In this document: piece by piece, positions 35,341 to 47,116 of the stretch
How positions within the stretch are numbered: the stretch's first letter is position 1
Layout: every line of letters starts with the position of its first letter
Assembly (NCBI RefSeq): GCF_964204645.1
Contig: NC_134032.1
Location: forward strand, 13,076,275-13,140,274
DNA: 64,000 nt
Origin: Tubulanus polymorphus
Taxonomy: Eukaryota > Nemertea > Palaeonemertea > Tubulaniformes > Tubulanidae
Direction: 5' to 3'
Program-made: the position numbers and the translations under genes
The notes under the pieces: model-generated
Told to the model about the DNA's origin: nothing
Databases searched by the model: none
Seen by the model: only the letters and a program-made list of their open reading frames with translations

Positions 35341-38300
35341 ACGTATCGTACAACCAACAGGCGCCTTTCTCTGCACATTTAGACTGCCACACCGAACACG
35401 CGTTGTCCATCAGTGCGCCGAAAACAATAGGCCCGGGAATACTGCCTGTAAAAAGAACAAGTAAACCAGCTTGAAAGTTTTATGACACCAAAACATAGCA
35501 TACAATATTGCTTTATATTGTCGACAAAGAATGATATTCAAGAATGAATGATGATGTCAAATTACTAACACATTTTGTGAAAACTACTTTAATAAGAGAT
35601 ATATATCAGGTAGTCTGGTCTGATAAGATATTTACCTAGAAACCTCAGAAATACCCATTGGATGCCAAGAGCGAACGTTCGCGTTGAGGTAGGAATGCAT
35701 CTGAAACGATATGAAATGAAATTCCCTGATCTGAAAAAAGGAAATGCGGTTGAAAAGCTGGCGCATGAGGCCTACCGGAGTGTCGCCGAAAGGGACGGCA
35801 CCAAAGGTAACATGGAGCAGCCGATAAGTACAAACAGTACCGCGAGAAACACGGGTAGTGTGGTACATCCATTATCACACTGGCCACCAGTCGCCATGTT
35901 CGAGAAGTCATAATTCCCACTAGGAAGTTGTGCCGCGATACAACTGCAGTTTCCGTACGTCTAAAAAAGATCGATGCATATTTTCGGGAACTTTCTCATT
36001 ACGAAAAAATCACATTACTTCATATATACGATATATTTGATTGTATATAACAGGGTTCTTACGAATCAGGAAATTCTTTATCGTTTTTATATTCAGGGAA
36101 TTCAAGGAATTCTGACCCTTTTCTTGAACAGTTAGGGAAGTTTCTTGCCGGTGCCGATTGGCACATGGAACCTGAGTTAGATTTAAGCGGTCGATGGTCA
36201 GGGAAAATCAGGAAAAAGTCGGGGAATTTATGAACTATGTACATGGGTTTATATAGATACCGTTTTCGCTCCCGTAGTTTTGTTATAACTAAGACAACCG
36301 GCGTGACATGGGCTGAAATATTCGACGTTGTTAATTCCGCATACTGGTTCTCTACTCTCCAACGAACAACCACAACCAGAGTTACACGACGAAGTCAGGT
36401 TGATGTCGACTTTATTCCCGATCACGATAGATCTACAGAACATTAGAATATTCACTTAAGTCATCGTTGGAGTCATCATTGCTTGGGGTTTGATTGCCTC
36501 CCGCCGAGCTCATGCCAACACAAACCTTGGCCCATTGCCCACGATTTCTTATGCGGACAGGTTGCTGCTAAGCAGCCGCCTGTCTACATATCTAGCCAAT
36601 CAGATGCGCAGAGAATCTGCCGGCGAAAACGATTTCGGGTGTAATACTTACGTGTTTGTGTATTGCCTGTTAATACCCGCCATATCAGGCGGTGAACACG
36701 TGACAAAAAACGCACCCATCGCTACACACGCGATAACCTGAGATATTACGCACAGACGAATCAAACCCGGTACCTTCAGTTTTAATCGGTTAGCAATTAC
36801 ACCGCCTATGACCTGTCCACCGGCGGCACTTGGCACGATCACAAAACCTAGAACAACACATTAGGTCGAATTAACTTAGTTTAATCGCAGTTGATTTGCA
36901 GGGGTGGCTCCAGGGTCAAAGGAAAGGGGATGTCTTCTAGATCGAACTTTACTCGCTGCGTTGATAGCAATATTCCGAAAACCTCTAAAAGCACACAGTC
37001 ATAATGGGGTTCGCAGCGTTCGGCGATTCGTCGACAAATGTATCTCTGAATTTTCCGTCGGATACGTGCTTTCACGTGTGTTATTGATACTTAACTCACC
37101 TGATAACATGGCCGACCACGACGGAGTTTGGTAAAGTTGATTTTGTATATATTTTGCTATGAATGTAGCAAACCCAGCAGCTAGAAACAGTTGAGCAGCT
37201 CCGGCTAAAGTCAGCATCATAAATGTCGGATTTTTGATCAGCAGAAAAGTGATTTTTGGAAGATCTCTGATACTTTTTCCGAAGCCGGATTTATTGAGTT
37301 GGTCCTCGGATCCTTTGAAGGCCTGCGACACGCGCTGTGAGCGAACCTCTTCGGCAACTGTACAATATAAAAACTCTCTAAGATACACAATATCTGATGA
37401 ATATAGGGATGATGAATAATAGTCTTTAGCCAAAACGCTGCTCAAAATATATACTCTTTTTGTGTCAGTAGTCTATTGTTCAATAGAGAAACTAAATGAT
37501 TTTACTTACTAGGGGATTCGCGACCAAAACAAAACAGAAACAAAGATACGCTCACGAACAGACACGCCGATATAACGAACCCAATCCACCAAGCTCCGAC
37601 CCATCGTGGATCATTCGGTTCGACGTGGATTCTGAAATCAGTGAAAAGTGAGAAAACGATCAGATATTCATACATATATACCGTTACATATCTCCAAGAA
37701 CTGATGATACCATCGAACGAGATCCCATCGTTTGTTGGAAATTCTGATGAAATTCTAAATACACTCACGCCGATGTGTCGACCGCGTCGATGTCAACGTA
37801 AATATCCAAAAATGCACCACCGGCTATATACCCGATTGCTGGACCGAGTGCGGCCATTCCTTCGAAGATTGCTGCAATTTTGGTAAAACGTTATTTTACA
37901 TGCGCGTGATAGAGATAAATTGGACGAAACGGTCTAGAGAAACAGTGAACTACGCGCCTTGCCAGGTATTGACATTAGTATCGCTAGTATTGCTATATCA
38001 TTTATAAATTCTATGTAATAAGATACAAACCAACTGTTATACGGATTTAACACTTTTGAAATCAAGGATTTGTCAAAAATTAAAATGAATCCATCGTCAG
38101 GTATCATAAATTCTTGATTTTGAAACTTTTAAATCTGTATGTAGTGGGGTTTTCATCTTATCTGTTCTCCACGTCTGAATGTGGTTATTCTGCTATCAAA
38201 ATCTATAATATAGATCGTACACATTTCCAATAACAGATCGGTGATCTTGGAAATGAACTACCTGGAATCACACGTCGAAACCAAAGCGTTTATTATCTGG

Positions 38301-39511
38301 TTCTCTAGTTGTAACGAGGATATAGAATTCGATTCAAAACTTACAAATATAAAGAGGTGAGGAGTCTGCGTGGACGTTGTCATCGATATACACTACTCCA
38401 ACTGTATATAATGTCGTGCCGCCCAAACCGTGCAGTAACTGGCCCAGTATCAACACGAACAAAAAGTTCTGTAAGCTGTTGTCTTCGTTTGCTGCGTTAC
38501 AAGTTGAGGCCGTCGCTAGAACACCAAAAATACGATATACTTTAATTATGATTTTCTGTGATACTTATGTAAGTGAAGACATGAGTAGGTTATGGCGCAA
38601 GATACGTAAGACTTTTCCATAAAACGTGGCTCTCTCCTAAATACCAATATGACGTCGTCAGGATCGTTATTAGAAGAAAACAAGATCCAATCACGGGGTC
38701 GTTATAGGGGATTTAGGAAACGACCGTCTTTTATGCAACGGTCTATAACACGGTTGTTTCCTAAATGCCACTATGGCATCATCCGATTCGTTCAGAAATT
38801 GTACATGTAAATGAAAAAAAAGATCCATAGACGAGGTTATAAGATTTTAGGAAAGTCACCTTTTACGTTATGGAATAACCTACCCGGACATTTGTCTGAT
38901 ACTGGAAGGCCAAGTTCGTATTGCCCCGATGCAAAATGAGGAATAACCATCGTTACCGAACCAAAAGCCATGCTCAATGCCGCTAAGCCAAGCCATCTAG
39001 GCATATGACCGAATCGAGCATAGTAACTTATAATGATTACGGTAAGACCGGCTGATATGTCATAAGCGCTGGATATGAAGCCAACTTTCCAACTGGGCAG
39101 TTTAAAACGTCTCTCTATCGTCGATGTGTTTACGTTGTTCACGCCATTGACGGCGAAACCTTGGACGATGACGAACCAACATAAAACAGCTAGAATCGAT
39201 TTAGGATTGTTCCAACTTTGTATCGTTTTAGGCCGACACGAGCCATATCCACAGCCGGATATATTACGTCCTTTCCCGGTGATATCCGTATCGAGGATAT
39301 CGGTAACTTTTTGTGGATCAGTAGGTTCATCGTAGTCGGTGGCTGCACCATTTCGTTTCGTAATCCCATCGCTGTCGAGGTCTACGTCAACTTTGTTGTT
39401 CATTGTCGCCGGATTTTCCGAAGTATTTCGTTGCCAGTTCGTTGATGCGTCTAGATCATCGGCAAGTTCGGTATCAGGATTCTGAGGTCCGTTATAAGCG
39501 TATTTACTCAT
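35123..39511 (-). CDS. SLCO-like: Organic anion transporter polypeptide (SLCO/OATP family)
   Basis: Ten exons (high to low): 39511-38884, 38515-38345, 37871-37769, 37631-37510, 37357-37100, 36847-36652, 36432-36261, 35960-35776, 35700-35636, 35445-35123; phases agree, about 740 residues ending at TAA. Visible marks: a long acidic cytosolic N-terminus; first membrane helices from about residue 100; LGQLLHGLGGTTLYTVGVVY; the OATP signature DPRWVGAWWIGFVI; a Kazal-type extracellular loop with CGC, VCG and CHAGC cysteines in exon 7 running into exon 8; RTFALGIQWVFLR; and a last helix GLLTLFFFVVALLVY. OATPs are 12-helix plasma-membrane carriers of amphipathic organic anions. The open frame continues 66 codons upstream of the chosen ATG (to 39709); I take that stretch as 5' UTR because the family N-terminus is cytosolic, but an upstream start is possible. 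The exact paralogue cannot be assigned. Confidence 0.94.
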
Positions 39512-41621
39512 GTTGCTCTGTGTATAAGTACAAATGTAAAAAGAGGCAAATAGACTTTGACAAACCCACAATGACAAAAAACGGAAAGATTTGAAAGAAT
39601 GGAACAATTTCGAAAAATCTAATCGAAATTTTGGAGTCTTCATTGAATGTTTTAAATCTGTTGCGACACACACGGATAATTTCACATCCCTTTTAAAAGG
39701 AATGAACATTCATTTATATGATCCTAGCCTGCCACGTACCAGCAATGTACTGTGTGACTAACAGTGGCATTGATACTATTATAAAGACGGATAGGTTATG
39801 GTATTAGCTCTCATCGTTAGATCTAACCTCACCTCATATTGCAAGTATCATATGATTCGTTCTTTGCTCTCGTGAAATGAAATACATGGTAGCTGAGTTA
39901 GCGGCTAAATATGGCTTCAACCCCCGTGAAACCGGTTTTTTAATAGCAGTTTGTCGAAAGAGTTCAACATATATATGCTCAAAAGAGATAACGATGTTAT
40001 AGATATATGACCATTGTTAATATATGTCGAATCATTAATTTAAGGAATAATAAATACATTAAAAACTATTCGGGTGAAGGCCATCCCGCTTGCAGGTATA
40101 ATAGACTCGCGCAATGTGGTAACGCTACGAAATTCTACCAAATATCGTTTCGGTAATAAATGTGCGGACACAACGTTGCAACGTTACCTAAACAGATCTG
40201 GAAAAGATGCGGTTATACGTAAAACTAGCTAGGTGGAACTGCTGTCCCAGACCCCCCGGAATTCCGACGGTAACGAGTTCGATTATCAACGCAAGGGGGT
40301 TGAATAAGGTCATATTCGTTAATTCAACTCGGGCTAGAACGGCAGCAGGAGGGTTGAACCAAAACTACCTAAATACGAACGTACCATTGATCCCAGACAA
40401 ATGATAATAATCTTACCTTGAAAAAGGATGGATATTTTATACCGGTGTGTTAACCATTCCCAATACAGCTCTATACTATTACTATATGCTAATTTCGCAT
40501 ATTTTCGCCAAGATTACCATTTCTATACGACGGGGTTTTTCGGCGTATTATCATATATATATATATATATATATATATTCGAACGTGGGGTTGACCATGC
40601 CAAGGCGTGTTCGTTCTATTTATTTCAACGATTAAGAAAGCTTACAGCCGTTTATACGTTATAGTTGTGCTATACTATAGGCGCTGCCTATATATACTCC
40701 CTCACTCAGAAACCTTTTGTGCCATATTGACATAAATGCTCGTTAACATATAGAACGACATGTATTGATTATGTTGAAATAGCGACGGCATAATCAAAAC
40801 CAATTCACAATTAAAAATCGCATTGATATGTGTGTGTATATATCTAAATGTTATACGGTCTCTGTGACGTAATAGGGTTTCCCATTTCGCGGCGATTACT
40901 CATACCAAAATCACTCGTCGTCGCAGCAGTGACTCGGTTCATTCGTTCGGACGGATCAAAAGAATGTATTAACGCTGTGGCGATCGATTCATCGGCTGCC
41001 AATTCGCTCATCTGCTGACGTCACACATGCGTATTTCAATCTGAGCATTTCATCCCTGTATGAGAACCGTATGGGCCACGATTGGTGTAAACCTCATATT
41101 CGCTGAGACTTATTCGTATCAAAGTGACGTGTTATATAGCGGAACAATGGTCAATCGATTGATATCATGATAAAGTGATAAGTACTGATCAATTCAAGGT
41201 ACTTTGACCGATGATAAGAGTATGCGTATAGTCAGTCTACTAATGTGTATGTTCATTCTGAAGAAATATTTTTGATATTCTAACATTGATAACTCGATGA
41301 CGTGTTGAGGCAAATTGTTTGGCTTTTTTTTAACCAAAATTGAAGTGCCCCTACCCTGCTGCAATTCCTCTTCCTCCCCTCTTCCCCCTCTCTCCCTTCC
41401 CTCCCTCCTTCAATTCCTCTAAAGAAAATGGAACCGAAAATACGAATGAATTCTTCAAGATTGAAAATAAAGTTTATTTCCTTGTTATTTGTCATGCGTG
41501 CTATTTATTTCCTTTACAATAAAAAGAAACATTCGTTTTGTCATTCTTCGCGCTAAAACCGCATAGATTATAATATATGCATAGGAGACATTTGATTGCA
41601 CTGTAATTACAGTAAAAACTT
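39512..41621. other. Upstream region of the SLCO gene
   Basis: Probably holds the 5' UTR and promoter of the minus-strand SLCO gene near 39512-39800. A TA microsatellite lies at about 40551-40580 and a C/T-rich tract at about 41350-41420. No other gene seen. Confidence 0.45.
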
Positions 41622-42078
41622 AAGCCTAGCGCACATCGACAAAGCGACTGGAGACAACTAGTTGCTAGTGAGCGCACATCGAAAATTTAGTAAAAACCAG
41701 CAACTGCGTGGCTCATGCCGGTCGCTAGGTCCATAGCGCACACATCGACAGCAACTGAGATGTGGTTTAGCAAATATTCTTGAGGGCATCACAAGTCACG
41801 TGACAAATAGCTTTGTTTTAGTCAGTTAAAACCATGTGTTGTTGATTATGGAGCGCTCACATCGACGGATATGAGAGCAACTGAGTACAACTAGTTGCTC
41901 AAAAGTAGAACATGAGCAACTGGGTGGAACTGGAGATAGATGGACGCTAACCGGTCGTAAGCTCGCTCACATCGACAAATTCGAGCAACTGATTGTATCC
42001 AGCGAGTTGCTCTCATGCGCCGAAAACTACCTGGCAACTAGTTGTCTCCAATCGCAGTGTCGATGTGCGCTAGGCTTT
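41622..42078. mobile_element. ~457-bp foldback MITE with AAGCCTAGCGCACATCGACA ends
   Basis: The left end AAGCCTAGCGCACATCGACA is mirrored at the right by TGTCGATGTGCGCTAGGCTT (exact complement). Inner GGAGACAACTAGTTGC arms also pair. The inside repeats GCGCACATCGA and GCAACTGAG motifs. No open frame. It ends about 80 bp after the stop codon of the minus-strand FGase-like gene. Confidence 0.88.
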
Positions 42079-42156
42079 AGATATTCACTTCATAGCTTAT
42101 ATATTAAGATAATCGCCATAAGCTCAATAATATGGAGGGTTGTATATGCAGATACG

Positions 42157-44139
42157 CTAAAAGTTGACAGGTGCCGTGGGTCCAAAATGTAGATTGTAGA
42201 ACTCCGAGATGGCGTGCGCTACATTTTTGCAGTAATGCTTCGTTTTACATGAGCTGGCAGTTCTAGTGGAATTGGGAAATTCAATTTGAATGGCGTTGAA
42301 ATGCGCATCGTGGAGGCCATGCCGTTTAGTTAGGTATCCACCACTGAATACGAAACGGCGTTTACGCTCGTCGGTTTTTGGTGTCGGGAACTTCGGACTC
42401 GGAACGTAGTCCGTCTGAGCGGCGTATCTTTGTAGAAAATAGCTGAAATAAGAAGAAATGCTTTGCTTTGAAGAATCTTTTTAAATCATGTTGCGTAGCG
42501 CCAAGCTGACTCCAGTAGGCGAAGTGAAGCTGCAATGGAACTATAAGAGCCGAATTTTGGCAAGAAAAATAAGAGAAAGAATATAAATGCGACAAAAAGT
42601 ATTAAAATTTGATTAGCTAGTATGATTTATAACTAAATTTACCCTAAACTATAATGTCCGCTGAGTAAACTGTCAAACGTTTCGCCGGTTTTGGCATGGA
42701 ATCGCTGGTATAGGTTGTTGATGGAGGACATTTCTGGTTTTCTCAAGTTGGCGCTGTTGAGTTGGTGGCGTTTCAGTGCGTAGCCCAACTGAGTCCAATC
42801 GTTCATCCTCTGTCCGTGCAAATCCAGCAATATTCCCCCGGGAATTCTCGACTTGATCTGTACAATGGACAAGTATTTTCATCATCATTTCGAGCATCGT
42901 CTAGACGCAGTGCAGTACGGGTTTCACAGTACTACCTGTTGAATAGATGTTTCGTATTCCAACCAAGCTTTTCTCCCTCGATCGGTGACGTCATCGTACA
43001 CGTAAGGGGCTTCGGTCCAGTTGCGGTTCGCGTCCAGACGACTTCTGTGCAGCAGATTGATCACTACATGCGGTACGATACCGTAACTGGTCTTTAGATG
43101 GTGTATTATCTCCAGGGCCATTTCAAGCGTATACGTATCCTTAAAAAAAAACAAAGATCGATTCGTATAAGATATACACGAAAATACAGTTAGTAGCATT
43201 TGACGAAGAAGGTATCCATGGTTAACTAACCTGCTGTGCGTGTATCTTACAGACGAGCGGTCGATTGGTACAAGTAGTAATATTATGGAGACAAATGCCG
43301 TTTATTTTACACCCTCGTTTTCTATGGATCCTCGCCGTAATCTCATCAGCTTTTAGATAACCCCCGTGTGGTACTCTGTAGGTGAGAATATTTCATGAAG
43401 CATCCAAAACTGTAGCGTCAAATGGAACTAAACAGTATTTGTGTGCGTCAAAAAATGAAATGCGCCACTTACGACAAAAGAAGTTTGCTGGTTCCTTCCA
43501 TTTTTCCAACATATCCAGTGTCCGATAGCTTCATATATTTAGCATGCTCTAAAGAAGTTACGATATGGATTTAGTAATACAAACGTTTTTCAGCTTGATA
43601 CAAAAAGGCAAGTTCTTAAATGTACAATTTTACAACGTACCCCCGCAAAACGGTTTCATCGACCAGACGGACGTGTTCGTTTCTTCATTGAATTCACAAG
43701 TGATCTGATTGCTTCCGAACAGGGTATAACCGGCTTTACATTTATACATCACCGAGTCTCCACAGTTACCACGGGTTTCAGACGTCACCGCCTGACTCAC
43801 TCTAGGCGGACGTTGCGAACATTTCGGTGCCCGTCCAAAAGCAACAAAATTGAAAAATAGAAAACGTTGTTTTAATAACCGATGATTCTTGATTTTGAAC
43901 TTATCACTGACCATTATCGACGAATCCTTCTTACTGAATTTTTCGACACCTGTTAAACTTACCAGGACAGCATGCCGGTTTGTGTGACCATTTTCCACTT
44001 TTCAAACATCGGATTGATTTTCTGCCTCCTGAGATTCGGAAACCAGCCTTACAGCTGTAAGTAGCTCCGTCGGGTGATACATCGGCACCGTTCGAGTTAC
44101 GAACATACGGTGCCTCACCACAACTACCGTTGCCTATCT
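42157..44139 (-). CDS. N-formylglutamate-amidohydrolase-like protein with N-terminal sushi/CCP modules (5' end not found)
   Basis: Exons (high to low): 44139-43963 (CCP 1), about 43832-43641 (CCP 2), 43548-43473, 43375-43231, 43139-42936, 42857-42643, 42442-42157, ending at TAG. Five catalytic-region exons match the plus copy in length and phase, except that the last is 15 nt longer. The enzyme-like part shows VPHGGY, HRSRLDANR, GGILLDLHGQ and NAIQIEFPN, which correspond to the zinc-histidine, Arg-Asp-Asn-Arg and C-terminal motifs of the bacterial FGase/HutG-like amidohydrolase fold; the animal substrate is unknown to me. Both CCP exons are phase 1-1 modules with the Cys/Trp pattern of complement-control repeats. 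Oddities: the expected acceptor of the second CCP exon reads AC, not AG; the last exon has KRHGLHDAHF where the other copy has KWHGRLDPHF; no signal-peptide exon was found upstream. The gene may be decaying, or spliced differently from this model. Confidence 0.68.
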
Positions 44140-44569
44140 CTACAATGTTTTAGAATACTTAAATCATGCCGATATCGACACCAATATTCTTATCAATAAT
44201 TGCAATCGAAATGACGCAATATTCTCCACGACTTACATGCGACCAACTGGAGTCGAGAACATAATGTTTGATTTGGTTTATGTAAGTACCCTATACAGTG
44301 GAACCTCGTTACAGCGAACTACTTCGCGGTGCCAGAAAATATGTTCGTTATAACCGATAGTTTGTTAAATCCAATATGAAATCAATCAAATTGCTTTACT
44401 TGGGACATTATTCTATATTTGTTGTATCTGATTTCGTTGTAACGAGGTTCCGCTGTAGATGTTCTTCTCCCCTAGTCTCTGTAGCGAAGCTTGCGCATGT
44501 GCTGTCGGGACAAGTGGTTAGCCTGTGCGCGGCCGAGTTTAAGCAGTAATGTAACATCTGTAAAAAAGA
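44140..44569. mobile_element. Upstream segment with pogo/Tc1-type MITE at 44296-44455
   Basis: At 44296-44455 inverted ends CAGTGGAACCTCGTTACAGC and TCGTTGTAACGAGGTTCCGCTG are flanked by TA on each side, the target-site habit of Tc1/mariner/pogo transposons; it is 160 bp and non-coding. The rest of the segment should contain the missing 5' exon of the CCP/FGase-like gene, which I could not find. Confidence 0.75.
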
Positions 44570-44730
44570 GACCCGACGTGTTCTCTCTCTCTCTCATCAT
44601 CTTCAGGGATATTCCTGAAGATGACACTTACAATATAGTCGAAACGTCGAATAAATTACTAGCTCCTGTTACATTTTCGGACTGTTTTTCGTAATCACTG
44701 TGGGGTTCTCTCCACATGCGATAGATTAGT
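44570..44730 (+). mobile_element. Partial foldback-family element
   Basis: A CT-rich run and CATCTTCAGG/CCTGAAGATG inverted pair are followed by AATATAGTCGAAACGTCGAA, TTACATTTTCGGACTG and ATCACTGTGGGGTTCTCTCC, matching one arm of the 9260-9533 family. It lies upstream of the CCP exons. Confidence 0.65.
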
Positions 44731-45395
44731 TCGTAATGCAGTATGATTGTTATGATAGTTATGTTATAACTATTTATATTTTTGTCGCCCTAAACGCTCA
44801 GGTCATAGAATACAATATACATATATGAGATTATTGTCAATACCAAATAAAGGAAAACTGTGTTTTATCTTGGCGAAGTGATACAGCCATACACGGACGA
44901 AAACTAGCGATGAGCATCAATACGTGCAGAACGTTTTTGATAAAAGCAAGAACATTTCAGATATAATATCTGAATAGAATTATTACTTTCAGGAAAGGGT
45001 ATTACACTTAAAATGATATTTAGAAGAAGGCAACCAATCGTGAATTTGACCCTAGAGATAGAGTTCGTCGAATTACCGAACACGCTATGCCCTGTACATC
45101 GCATTGTAGTTCGTGGATGTTAGGTATTACCATTGCGCTGGTTATCATATGTTCCGCCGTGATTAGCTTACTTTTTACCGTTATGAATAGAATAAGAATA
45201 TGATTATATAGGCCCTACAGGATCGGCTCGGATATGATTTTATCACCTGTCGACGGGTCTGTTATCCAAGTTGCGCCTAAAGCATTCCCCGAAAACGAAG
45301 CAATCCAAAAACAATGGAACGTTATGTACACCAAAAAACGACGTCGTCCGTCCATTAGGCATTTATGATGTGTCTGATTGAAGCGCCTGAACTAT
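44731..45395. other. Space between the two divergent FGase-like genes
   Basis: Expected to hold the promoter of the plus copy. At about 45079-45195 a 38-codon plus-strand frame (starting MPCTSHCSSW) encodes one hydrophobic helix (ITIALVIICSAVISLLF), not joined to any exon by a visible donor. Nothing else is supported. Confidence 0.4.
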
Positions 45396-47116
45396 ATGTT
45401 TATGATAATTGTTGACATACATCGTCGGGTTATGATTACGATGCCTAGACCTTTACACCGCAAAATGCGAAATGGACGACGTCGCGTGTTCGTATGCATA
45501 ATCTGCATAACAATTTTTTCTATTTGGACCGTTAGATTTTCGACGAAGACCGTAGTAGATCAAACGTTGGAAACAGTTAAAATGTCAGGTAAGATTTAAT
45601 GATTTGATAATTCCCTTTTAGACTTTTACGTTTATTACCATTTCGAGCAAAGACGCAATGATGTCAGAACATGTATTTTTTTTTATGAAGCTTAACAGCT
45701 TTTGTATTACCTAACGAATGATCAATCAATATATCGTAACTTCTTCAGAACATGCTAAATATATGAAGCTGTCGGACACTGGATATGTCGGCAAAATGGA
45801 AGGAACCAGTAAGCTTCTTCTGTCGTAAGTGATGCATTCATTTATTGCAGTTGAATTTCATTAATTTTGAAATTACGGAATGTTTAGGTGCATCTAAAAC
45901 TTTTTACAGCGTACCACACGGGGGTTATCTAAAAGCTGATGAGATTACGGCGAGGATCCATAGAAAACGAGGGTGTAGAATAAACGGCATTTGTCTCCAT
46001 AATATTACTACTTGTACCAATCGACCGCTCGTCTGTAAGATACACGCACAGCAGGTTAGTTAACCATGGATACCTTCTTCGTCAAATGCTACTAACTGTA
46101 TTTTCGTGTATATCTTATACGAATCGATCTTTGTTTTTTTTAAAGGATACGTATACGCTTGAAATGGCCCTGGAGATAATACACCATCTAAAGACAAGTT
46201 ACGGTATCGTACCGCATGTAGTGATCAATCTGCTGCACAGAAGTCGTCTGGACGCGAACCGCAACTGGACCGAAGCCGCTTACGTGTACGATGACGTCAC
46301 CGATCGAGGGAGAAAAGCTTGGTTGGAATACGAAACATCTATTCAACAGGTAGTACCGTGAAACCCGTACTGCACTGCGTTTAGTCCAGGCTCATACGCG
46401 TCTATGTCCGAGATACTGATGAAAATATACTTGCCTATCGTACAGATGAAGTCGAGAATTCCTGGGGGAATATTGCTGGATTTGCACGGACAGGACATGA
46501 ACGATTGGAATCAGTTGGGATATGCGCTGAGTAGCGACAAACTCAACAACGCCAGCCTGAGAAAACCAGAAATGTCCTCCATCAACACCTTGTACCAGCG
46601 ATTCCATGCCAAAACCGGCGAAACGTTTGACAGTTTACTCAGCGGACATTATAGTTTAGGGTAAATTCGATTATAAGTCACAAATCAAATTTTCAATGCT
46701 TGTCGATATGATTTTTTTTTCTCTTGTTTTTTTTCGGCCAAAATTCACCTCTAAAAGTTCCATTGCGCCACACCACTGGAGTTAGCTTGGTGTTGCGCAA
46801 TATGATCATAATGTATTCATCAAAGCAAGGCGTCTTCTATTTCAGCTATTTTCTACAAAAATACGCCGCTCAGACGGACTACGTTCCGAGTCCGAAGTTC
46901 CCGACACCAGAAGCCGACGAGCGTAAACGCCGTTTAGCATTTAGCGGTGGGTATCTAACTAAATGGCACGGCCGCCTTGATCCGCATTTCAACGCCATTC
47001 AAATTGAATTTCCAAATTCCACTAGAACTGCCAGCTCATGTAAAACGAAGCATTACTGTAAAAATGTAGCGCACGCCAATCCGGAGTTCTACAATCTACA
47101 TTTTAAAAACTCTTAA
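45396..47116 (+). CDS. N-formylglutamate-amidohydrolase-like protein with N-terminal membrane anchor
   Basis: Exons: 45396-45588, 45749-45824, 45910-46054, 46146-46349, 46446-46660, 46846-47116; phases agree, 367 residues ending at TAA. Exon 1 codes a basic segment (HRKMRNGRRR) then a hydrophobic helix (VFVCIICITIFSIWTV), so a type II membrane anchor or uncleaved signal is likely. The rest carries VPHGGY, HRSRLDANR, GGILLDLHGQ and a C-terminal GGYLTKWHGR...NAIQIEFP block, the layout of N-formylglutamate amidohydrolase-like enzymes (zinc hydrolases on N-acyl amino acids in bacteria). I infer a secretory-pathway or surface hydrolase; its substrate is unknown. Cysteines in exon 3 (CRINGIC, TTCTN, LVCK) suggest disulfides. 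ATGs at 45396, 45402, 45432 and 45441 are all in frame; I took the first. It is the arm-to-arm partner of the minus copy at 42157-43548. Confidence 0.82.

Noticed and set aside
39512-39709. 66-codon upstream extension of the SLCO first exon
   Set aside because: Open and in frame, but the MSKYAYN start gives the usual cytosolic acidic N-terminus, and the extension resembles no OATP. Kept only as an alternative start.
43081-43097. Frames on the opposite strand of the FGase-like exons (42762-43097 plus, 46392-46607 minus)
   Set aside because: They are shadows of the coding exons; the catalytic motifs and splice sites are on the other strand.
45079-45195. Short plus-strand peptide with one hydrophobic helix between the FGase-like genes
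   Set aside because: 38 codons with no homologue I recognise, no donor site and no conserved partner. A chance hydrophobic frame is as likely.
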